DNA from: Parasponia andersonii | Lineage: Eukaryota; Streptophyta; Magnoliopsida; Rosales; Cannabaceae | Direction of reading: 5' to 3' | DNA length: 64,000 bases | Assembly (NCBI GenBank): GCA_002914805.1 | Contig: JXTB01000326.1 | Span: 376,892 to 440,891 of the forward strand | Part shown: piece after piece, positions 56,871 to 64,000 of the stretch | How the letters are laid out: the number at the start of each line of letters is the position of its first letter | Position numbering within the stretch: position 1 is the stretch's first letter | Program-made: the position numbers and the translations under genes | Notes under the pieces: generated by a model | The model's input: the letters and a program-made list of their open reading frames with translations, nothing else | Database searches by the model: none | What the model was told of the DNA's origin: nothing

Positions 56871-57515
56871 AATCCTAGCCTCAAATTAAATAATCATGTG
56901 ACATTTAGCACAGTCCGTCGCACTAAGTCAACTTATTAACACCCAAAAAATGGATTTAGAGTAAGCTTTGAGACAAAATGGCAAAGGATAAGAGAGTTTG
57001 AGTGAATGAAAGCTTTGTATTACTCTTAGAATACTTACAACTCTCACACATAGGTCTTGTGTACAAATGAACCCAAGGGGTCCTTTATGGAGGCAAAGCC
57101 TAAACCAACCAAGGGTTATAATCATACCAAGTGGCATGATCTAACAAAGGGTCTAGAATATTCCCAAATAAAGTATTAATATCTACAAAGATATTTATAT
57201 AGAGAAATCTAGAAAAATATGGTCTAGATCCTTCTAGGAGGTTCACCTACCATTTTGGCTTTTCCAAATCATTCTAAGAACTTCTAGAACTATCCCAACC
57301 TATCTAGCACCATCCGGCCTTGTCTAGAGTTTTCTAGGACTTAGTAGCACCATCTATCTTCTAGTACGGCTAAGACATCTCTTGATCATTCTAGAAATGT
57401 CTACCAGGTTCTAGGGACTTCCACTATCCTTTTGGGTAAGCAGTATATATAGAGGATCTTAGAGCCATGACAATAACATTTGGATTTTGAGGAGCCAATT
57501 GAGCAGAGTGTAACA
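56865..57515 (-). repeat. 5' LTR of the gypsy element
   Basis: 651 bp; starts TGTCACAATCCTAGCC and ends GAGTGTAACA on the plus strand, with intact TG...CA ends. A TATATATAGA promoter-like box at about 57444-57453 is shared with the other LTR. Confidence 0.9.
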
Positions 57516-57559
57516 TGTAGCTATACATGTGACAGAAGAATCGCTAATCCACCCTTGTA

Positions 57560-57930
57560 AAACGGTGCTCCCATTGGAGATACCGATCTTGAAACGTAAT
57601 TGTTGAAATGTGAGACAAGGAAATGACTTAATAAAAACATCAGTTAGTTAATCTTTAGGGAATATATGAGACACGGTAAAGGAATCTCGAGCCATATGAT
57701 CATGAACAAAATGATAGTCAATGGAGATATGCTTCATGCATGAGTGAAATATAGGATTAACTAAAATATACATTGCACTTATATTATCACAAAAGATTTG
57801 TGGAGCTGATAAACAAGAAGCTTGTAATTCACCAAATAAATTTTTGACCCAAAGCACCTCCACAACATAGGATGCAAGAGCCCAATATTCCACTTCAGTG
57901 GAAGAATGAGCAATGGACTTTTGCTTATTG
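57560..57930 (-). pseudogene. Copia RNase H fragment
   Basis: Minus-strand frame with EYWALASYVVEVLWVKNL, QIFCDNISAMYI, NPIFHSCMKHISIDYHFV and SFTVSHI, the C-terminal end of Ty1-copia pol. Isolated from the rest of pol. Confidence 0.85.
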
Positions 57931-57959
57931 GAACACTATCTGAAAAAATTTGTATGCAA

Positions 57960-58340
57960 TAACCGCCAGGCTTCATTGATCATAACCATTCTAACTATGT
58001 TTGCAAGCTGAGAAAAGCAATTTATGGTCTTAAACAAGCTTCTTGAGCTTGGTATGCTGAGCTCAAAGGATTTTTTTTATCGTATGGATTTGTTAACTCT
58101 CGTATTGATACCTTCTTTTTCATTTATCATAGAAATGCTATTACTCTTTGTTTTTTTATTTTATGTAGATGATTTGATTGTCACCGGTAATAATGACACA
58201 TTTCTCACTCAATTCTTGTAAGCACTGATCACTCGTTTCTCTATCATGCACTTTGGTAATCTTCATCACTTTATTGGTATTGAAGTTTCGCCAACCAAAT
58301 TGGGGCTATTATTGACTCGACACAAGTATATTCGTGTTTT
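57960..58340 (+). pseudogene. Copia reverse transcriptase fragment
   Basis: Plus-strand sequence reading KLRKAIYGLKQAS, then a stop where Arg is expected, AWYAELKGFFLSYGFVNSRI, a frameshifted YVDDLIVTGNN and MHFGNLHHFIGIEV. These are Ty1-copia RT landmarks. It has several stops and frame changes. Orientation is opposite to the RNase H fragment. Confidence 0.85.
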
Positions 58341-58419
58341 GTTAGACTGGACTACTAAGATTGGTGTTAAAGAGTGCACCATATCTTTGTACTTTACCCA
58401 GTCTCTTCAGCTAAATGAT

Positions 58420-58432
58420 GGCTCTGATACCA
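58420..58432 (-). other. Copia primer-binding site (tRNA-iMet)
   Basis: TGGTATCAGAGCC on the minus strand next to the right copia LTR. Confidence 0.85.
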
Positions 58433-58491
58433 TAACAACAATATTGATCTGAATGTAAACTTTTTGATTCATTAAATTCAATTTACATATT

Positions 58492-58497
<6 letters not shown>

Positions 58498-58541
<44 letters not shown>
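58498..58541. repeat. (TA)n microsatellite in copia LTR
   Basis: About 20 TA units inside the right copia LTR, absent from the left LTR copy. Confidence 0.95.
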
Positions 58542-58548
<7 letters not shown>

Positions 58549-58670
58549 GTTGTTCCTGAAAACAAGAAGTAGATATAACTACATTTAAAAATACAAAAAC
58601 TACGTATACAACAAACTAGAAAAATATATGTGGAGATAAAATAGGAGCAGATTTTGATGAAATTGTTGAA

Positions 58671-58838
58671 ATCAAATATTTTAAATTTGAGAAGATTCAA
58701 GTGGTGAAGGTTTTGACACCGCAGCTATCAAATATTTTAAATTTGAGAAGATTCAAGTGGTGAAGGTTTTGACACCGCAGCTATCAAATATTTTAAATTT
58801 GAGAAGATTCAAGTGGTGAAGGTTTTGACACCGCAGCT
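58671..58838. repeat. Three 56 bp tandem units in copia LTR
   Basis: ATCAAATATTTTAAATTTGA starts at 58671, 58727 and 58783. The three units, each ending GACACCGCAGCT, look identical. A fourth, diverged copy begins near 58870. The left LTR has one unit. Confidence 0.95.
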
Positions 58839-58950
58839 GCATGTGTGATGGAAGAACGAAATTATTGAAATCAAATATTTTAAATTTGAGGAAATTCAAG
58901 TGGTGAAGATTTTGGAGATGAAGCTACATATGTGACGGAAGAATCACTAA

Positions 58951-60359
58951 CCGTGTATACATATTTCCTCCCTAAAAAAAATAATATATATATATATATA
59001 TATTATATATACATATTTTCCTAAATAAATGCAGTATAACCATATCCATATATATGGAGTATTATCTGGAAAACAAACACGCATGCATAAATATGTGTAT
59101 GTATGTATATAGAGGTAGAATTTCTATGTTGCAACTTGCAAGTGCCACTTGCAAGAGCAAAAGAATAAAGAGCAAATGCACTTTATACGTGTTTCTCTTT
59201 GAAACGTTCCCTTTTTACTTAAGCCTCAAGGAAAACCGAATCATCTTCCGGAAAATCTCTTATAATAGTGTTAGATTATACACGCAAACATACCAATTTG
59301 AGTTTTATTTTCTCAACTATCTTCTAATTGTGTTTATGTGATATTAGCTAACTTTTTGTAAGACTTTTCTAACTTTTGAACAAAATTTATATTGTAAAAT
59401 AGGTTATTCAGCTAAAGATTTGAAGGCAACTTTGATTTTAAAGTCGTGCTCTTGCAACATTTTTACCTTGCAGCTAATCTGCTACCTTATATTAATATGT
59501 TATTACCAGAGCAAAGTATGTATTATCCACCATTAAAACTATGAATTAAGGAGTAAATAGTAGAAGCTACCAAAACTAAATAAGCCTACAATAATATCCA
59601 ACATTATCTGAAACAAATGTCTAAAACCGTTGAACCCACGAGTGAAATATAAAATGGTGCTTCGTCGATTCAACGCGGGTTGATGAATGTTGTATAGCAC
59701 CAAAAGATGCATAGGAGTAACTGTAAACGAGAGAGAACCCTGATTATAATTAAATATTCACCACTAGATGCAGCTTCACCACCAGCAGCCGCAACAGCAC
59801 CTACCTAGACTGAATGCTGCATTGGCATTCCGTTGGTCTAAATCTGGTCCAAGGATGTTGTAGAGGACCCAAAATGAAGCATAAAAGGAAGAAAGGGTAA
59901 AAACAGAGCCAGGCCACGGTTGTCACCTTCCGAAATATCTGATATGCTGTTCAGCCAAAATAGGATCAGATGAGGTGAAAAACATGGCACTGGCTAGTGA
60001 TGCCCCAGTGAATTTGAGAAGCCGTTATTAGGATAAGATTTGAAGGTAGCAAAACTTCTAGGGTGGCCTATACGAGGGTGATAAGAGAAGAGAAGAGGGG
60101 GGGGGGGGTTTGTTCAACCTGCTCTTCTTGAAAGCTTTGGCATTGATGGTAGAACGCTTGCATCAATGGTTGCAGCTATATACCAATCTGCCTTTCCAAT
60201 GAAGTTCGTCAAATTTCATGCCTGTGCACCAGAGTGACGTTCTGTAGGATAGGCAGCAAGGTGCACGTGAAAGGAAATTTATGAGCCTTAAATGCTGTTT
60301 TCTTGTGTTGAGTGAAACAAGCTATCTATCTCTTCTTGTGTTAATCAATCTTGAGGATG
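58951..60359. other. Intergenic region 3' of the TPR gene
   Basis: Contains a (TA)n at 58979-59003, a possible foldback element at 59113-59470, and a run of about 11 G near 60099. The part next to 60360 probably holds the TPR gene 3' UTR. No other gene was seen. Confidence 0.5.
59113..59470. repeat. Weak foldback (MITE-like) segment
   Basis: The left end AGGTAGAATTTCTATGTTGC is a diverged reverse complement of the right end GCTCTTGCAACATTTTTACC. Next to the left end is a perfect 9 bp hairpin, CTTGCAAGT-GCC-ACTTGCAAG (59135-59155). No ORF; target duplication not found. Confidence 0.35.
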
Positions 60360-62292
60360 TCAGGAAAAACCGGCACACAATCTGGACATTGCTGTTGCCT
60401 TTATCACATTGGATTTGGCTGCATCCAGCAACGGGTCTGCCTGAAGGGCTTTATCAAAGCAGAACTTGGCTTCCTCCCATTGACCCTCGGCTACAAATAC
60501 TAGACCCAGATTGTTATATGCAGGAGCATAGCCAGGTCGGAGTTCAAGCGACTTCGTAAACATTGCCTTGGCACGTTCATATTGTTTCTGCTGGCGGTAG
60601 AGATTTCCAAGGTTCGAAAATATGGCATGGACATGTTCAGTAGTGCCCAATGCCAAGGCTCGCTTGTATACTTCTTCAGCTTGTGATGGCTCCTCCGAGA
60701 GTTGCAGTGAGATACCTAACAATGCAGTTATGAATTCATGTTACTGAGCAAGTATGAATATATAGGAGGGAGGGTGGACGGATGGAGAGAGAGAAGAAAA
60801 TATTACTGCAAGTTTATTATAAAAATGTGGTCATGAGATTGCACAAACCTAGATTTGACCATGCATAGCTGCAATCCTTAAAACGAGCAACTGCAGCTTT
60901 GAGATACTTCTGTGAGTTTTTGAATTGTCGGGTACAGAGGCTATGATGGCCAAGCTGGTGCCAATGCACAGGATCATCCGGATCCTCGGCTATTGCCTAG
61001 AGAAAAATATTAGTATGCTTACATATTATTGAATTGAGAACATTTAACTATCCTAGAATGGTTTAGCTACAGCCAGCACTTTCTAAAGGCAGATAAAACA
61101 ATCTTATATATCATTATACTGCCATCTCATTACTTCATGCTGCCTTTTGGAAAACAAGCTCATTACTTGCACTAATGCATTAGTGCTATACAAGTGTATT
61201 ATAGACAAAATATTACCTGTTTTAGACTGTAGATAGCACGCTCTTCAACCTCCATTAGCACATTTTGTTCAGTTTCAAATGCAGCAGCAATCTCATGCTG
61301 GGCCTTGTGAACCATTGCCAGCCCTGCCCATGCTATGGGAAACTCAATTAGAGCAGAATCTCCATCTCTTATTATTGAGGCCATTTCATTTCCAGCCCAA
61401 GACAGCTGTTCACTAGGATCTTGGGACCTTTCTGCATCTTTAATCCGGTGGATTGCAACAGCATATCGAGTAGACATGCAATTAGGCTCCAGCTTCGCAG
61501 CCTGTGGATCAAGAGCAACAGAAAACAGGTTCAGCAAATTTTTAACGAGAAAAGCAGCCAAAACGAATTAGGAAACATAAATCAAAGGTATAGTAGCACG
61601 TAATTTTCCTCCGTACAATGAATAAGTAGAAAAGCTATCGTAACTAGATAATGAATATTTCGTTATAAGTTTACATGCACTGAAAAACAATTATTTATCA
61701 CTATTTCAGAATACCTAGATGAGAAGTTTCCATTAAGAACAAGGAAATCATAAACAACCACAAGAAATAAGCTATAAATGACCAAAGCAATGAACCAGAA
61801 GCACCTTCTCCAAGCACTTGCTGGAGCTTCTGTGATCACCTATCATATAATATGCATTAGCAAGATTAGCCCATAAGTGTGCTGCCTTTGGATCTGCTTT
61901 TAAAGACGCTAACAAACATTCCTTTGCAACATTGACAGCAGCAACCTGATCTACAGAAGCAGAGTCTCCGGCGTTTGCCCCAGCACCTGTGAATTTAGTG
62001 TGAAAGAAATACAATGAAACAGGGTTCTTCAAACAGTTTATACAATAACAAAATAAAGAAGATTAGGTATCAAAGACAATCATAGGAATTTAGAAAGGAG
62101 GCAGTAGGCACAGCATGGAACTGATGAACAGAATTCCTACAAGATGGAGTTGGATGCGTTGAAAGTGTACCTGCTACAACTGAACCATGTTTACACAAAA
62201 GAAGGGAAGCATAATTGATCAAGGCTGCCGGATGATTTTGATCTTTGAGGAATAACTCTTGAAAACACTTTTCTGATAGTTCCAAATTTCCG
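60360..62292 (-). CDS. Tetratricopeptide repeat protein, 3' five exons
   Basis: TPR scaffold protein similar to Arabidopsis At5g63200 (from memory); partner and process unknown. Exons in coding order: 62171-62292, 61805-61986, 61217-61501, 60849-60996, 60360-60715, with agreeing phases and GT-AG borders. TPR signatures include AAHLWANLANAYYMIGDHR, HAIFSNLGNLYRQQKQYERA and APAYNNLGLVFVAEGQWEEA. Tandem helix-turn-helix units recur about every 34 residues. The last exon ends MSRLCAGFS. The coding part seen is about 364 residues; the first exon here starts inside a codon, so at least one 5' exon is missing from the list. Upstream DNA in the window holds a SINE and then the start of a copia element, so any 5' exons lie beyond 64000 or have been lost. 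Confidence 0.85.
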
Positions 62293-62383
62293 CTGATTAA
62301 TAGAATTAAGTGCAAGAGAAATATCAGTAGTGAAATCTTAAAATTGTTTCTGTAGTAAAATAATGAAAGAGAAACTTGGCCCT

Positions 62384-62535
62384 CAGGGTATTAGTTCAAG
62401 TGGCAAGGACGGAAGCATGAACTTCTGTTGTCTCATGGGACCTGGTGTTAGGGCACGCGGGGTATCCCCTGTGGGATTGGTCGAGGAGAGGCCCGAACCG
62501 GACATCTATGGTTATCAAAAAGGAAAAAAAGCAGA
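62384..62535 (+). mobile_element. SINE-like element in or next to the TPR gene
   Basis: TATTAGTTCAAGTGGCAAGG resembles a tRNA-type A box. The segment ends with GAGGAGAGGCCCGAACCGGA, then CATCTATGGTTATCAAAAAG and an A-rich tail, a 3' end I associate with tRNA-derived plant SINEs. The B box is degenerate, so the call is tentative. Orientation is opposite to the TPR gene. Confidence 0.45.
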
Positions 62536-62753
62536 GAAAATTGGATTCCATAAATTGTTTTAACCAACACGTCTTGCTTCTCCACTTAAGTAAGCTATAG
62601 ATTTAACCCAATTTAAGAAAGTCCGTACGTCTCCAAGTTGTCACAACCCAAAATTACAATTCTAAAAATAATTATCAATTTTCTCCAATTTAATTATAGG
62701 TTTTACTAAATTTGGTTAGAAGAGATTCCTCAAAAAATCTTGTCAATTGGGAT

Positions 62754-62972
62754 TGTTGGAGATTACGTGTATATTTTTTATTTAATGTAGATTTGTATTT
62801 TGTAATTAGTGTTGATTATGAGCTACAGATTATGATCAAATCAGATTGTATTTTGACTTAATTAGGATAGGATTTGTTTTCTTTTTTGAGCTGTTAATTT
62901 CCTGTATTTATAGAGAACGTCTAAGCCTCTACAATCATCATATATAAAAATATTTTCTTCCAAAAACCTTCA
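62754..62972 (+). repeat. 5' LTR of the right-hand copia element
   Basis: Short LTR with TG...CA ends, abutting the tRNA-iMet primer site. The left edge is inferred from the TGTTGGAG start usual for this class. Confidence 0.7.
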
Positions 62973-62985
62973 TGGTATCAGAGCC
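62973..62985 (+). other. Copia primer-binding site (tRNA-iMet)
   Basis: TGGTATCAGAGCC directly after the LTR. Confidence 0.92.
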
Positions 62986-63285
62986 AAATTAACCTCCTTT
63001 GGACCGTTTAGAACTTTGTTTTTTCTCTGTTTTTCGAAACCAAAACAAAGCATTTTTCGTCAGCCTTCAGTGCTGTTTTTCTTCTGTTATTCCGAACCAA
63101 AACAGAGCAAAAACAAAACATTTCCATCAACCATTTTTCAGCATTGTCTTGCTGAATGTTCGTTGTTGTCCTCATTGTCCAAATCCTTATCTCAACCATT
63201 TTCAGCATTGTCTTGCTGAATGTTCATTGGTTTCCGCCAAAATTTCATTATTTTTTCCCTAGATCTTTATAAAAAAAAACCTAAA

Positions 63286-64000
63286 ATGGAGTGTGCAACC
63301 GATATAAAGAAATTGAAGGATATGCTGGAAAACAAGCGTGTATATCAGTTTCTCCTTGGCCTCAATCTAGAATATGATCGAGCTAATCATCCAGTTATTG
63401 AAAAGGAACCATTTCCAGACTAAAATGAAGCTTTTGCCATTGTACGCAACAAAGAAGGCAACAAGGAATTGATGAGAGGAACCACTGGAAATACCAACAA
63501 CACTGCTGTTGATAACTCAGCCTTATTTACTTCAAGGCAATTTAATAGAAAGACTAAAGACAAAGATAGGAGAGGGTGTGATAAGTGCCAGCACCCTCGT
63601 CACACTCGGGACACATGTTGGAGGCTCCATGGAAGACCTGAAAACTTCAAAGAGATCATTGAGAAAGTTGGAAATCCCAACAAAACTGGACCAAGTCAAA
63701 AGATTGAGCAACCACATCAAACTAAGGCAGTAGAGGACCTCAAAGTGGGAGATTCTCTCAACAGGAGTGATATAGAAAGACTCCAAAAACTGTTGAAACA
63801 GCTAAACTTCTCGTCAACAGATTCAAACTCAATTCCAGGTACTTGTTCTCTTGCCCAGACGGGTAAAACTAGTCTTGTGTCTAAAAAATCGTGTTTGCCA
63901 AGTATTTGGATTATAGATTCAGGTGCATCGGATCATATAACCTATCATTTTGAATTTTTTCACCATTTTGTGCCTAATTCTGGGAAACAAAAAATTAGAG
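63286..64000 (+). pseudogene. Copia gag-protease, defective
   Basis: The frame starting at 63286 reads LENKRVYQFLLGLNLEYD, the C-terminal end of a copia gag domain. A TAA at 63421-63423 interrupts it and the same frame resumes (NEAFAIVRNKEGNKELMRG). A zinc knuckle CDKCQHPRHTRDTC (C-x2-C-x4-H-x4-C) and the aspartic protease site WIIDSGASDHIT follow. Copia gag normally has roughly 200 residues before this point, and here only ~300 bp separate it from the primer site without a matching frame, so the N-terminal half is deleted or scrambled. Confidence 0.8.

Larger units (their letters stand above)
51530..57515 (-). mobile_element. Ty3-gypsy chromovirus LTR retrotransposon, decayed
   Basis: Nearly 6 kb element on the minus strand: 5' LTR 56865-57515, primer-binding site 56850-56861, gag 55650-56860, protease near 55334-55564, reverse transcriptase 54320-55100, RNase H 53550-54310, integrase 52990-53460, chromodomain remnant near 52290-52400, polypurine tract 52179-52191, 3' LTR 51530-52178. 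The protease-RT-RNase H-integrase order defines Ty3-gypsy, and the chromodomain remnant places it in the chromoviruses. Many stops and frameshifts break the polyprotein, so it is non-autonomous at best. It is inserted in the LTR of the copia element. Confidence 0.9.
51304..58950 (-). mobile_element. Decayed Ty1-copia element, split by a gypsy insertion
   Basis: Related terminal segments lie at 51304-51529 continued at 57516-57547 (left LTR, 3') and at 58433-58950 (right LTR, 5'). Shared words include AAACTTTTTGATTCATTAAA, AAATATATGTGGAGATAA and TTCAAGTGGTGAAG. The right LTR abuts GGCTCTGATACCA (58420-58432), the complement of a tRNA-iMet primer-binding site, so the element reads on the minus strand. 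Only about 0.9 kb of internal DNA survives (57548-58419): an RNase H fragment on the minus strand and a reverse transcriptase fragment on the plus strand. It is not capable of transposition. LTR borders are approximate. Confidence 0.7.
62754..64000 (+). mobile_element. Ty1-copia LTR retrotransposon, 5' end
   Basis: 5' LTR 62754-62972 (TGTTGGAGATTA...CTTCA, about 219 bp, with TATTTATAGAG as a promoter-like box), immediately followed by the primer-binding site TGGTATCAGAGCC (62973-62985). Gag and then protease follow. The element continues past the window end, so its 3' LTR and target duplication cannot be seen. Confidence 0.85.

Noticed and set aside
62560-62640. Possible further TPR exon on the minus strand (reads like GDVRTFLNWVKSIAYLSG)
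   Set aside because: The frame looks coding, but no clear acceptor precedes it and the possible donor gives a phase that does not fit the next exon at 62292; left out of the gene model.

Overview
This is a 64 kb piece of a plant nuclear genome. It has spliced genes with GT-AG introns, AT-rich intergenic DNA full of (TA)n tracts, LTR retrotransposons whose primer-binding sites match initiator tRNA-Met, SINEs and MITEs, and two assembly gaps (8899-9226 and 50455-50726). Every gene I recognise has a clear dicot counterpart, so a eudicot is likely; I could not identify the species.

Layout. (1) 133-8610 (+): the last 20 exons of a callose synthase of the CalS10/GSL8 type; the 5' part lies outside the window. 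A solo LTR sits in one of its introns. (2) 8611-12437: repeats, a gap, a CGTGC-rich hAT-like repeat and a foldback MITE. (3) 12438-14032 (+): a small NOI/RIN4-like protein. (4) 15005-18464 (-): a five-finger CCCH zinc-finger protein. (5) 22377-29164 (-): a full-length REF6-type JmjC histone H3K27 demethylase of 1519 residues, seven coding exons, with a regular 31-residue repeat array before its C2H2 fingers. (6) 29165-38843: almost 10 kb with no gene I can support, ending in two MITE copies. (7) 38844-42773 (-): an APE1-like AP endonuclease, nine coding exons. (8) 44742-47737 (+): a chloroplast HAD-family CbbY-like sugar-bisphosphate phosphatase, eight coding exons. (9) 47738-50454: MITE copy D, a SINE and microsatellites. 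(10) 50727-51018: a possible gene fragment against the second gap. (11) 51304-58950: a decayed Ty1-copia element whose left LTR was split by a decayed Ty3-gypsy chromovirus (51530-57515). (12) 60360-62292 (-): the 3' five exons of a TPR protein. (13) 62754-64000 (+): the 5' end of another Ty1-copia element, which runs off the window.

From memory, genes 3, 4, 5, 7 and 8 appear in the same order and orientation as Arabidopsis At3g48450 (NOI), At3g48440 (CCCH), At3g48430 (REF6), At3g48425 (APE1L) and At3g48420 (CbbY). This would be a conserved syntenic block, which supports the gene calls. The genes do not form a pathway; they are ordinary neighbours with separate roles in wall callose, immunity-related membrane signalling, RNA binding, chromatin, DNA repair and Calvin-cycle metabolite repair.

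The most unusual items are a family of four ~240 bp MITEs each lying inside a (TA)n microsatellite, the exact 93 bp/31-residue array in the REF6 orthologue, a solo LTR with a perfect 5 bp target duplication in the callose synthase gene, an in-frame stop-free last intron in that same gene, and the nested retroelements.
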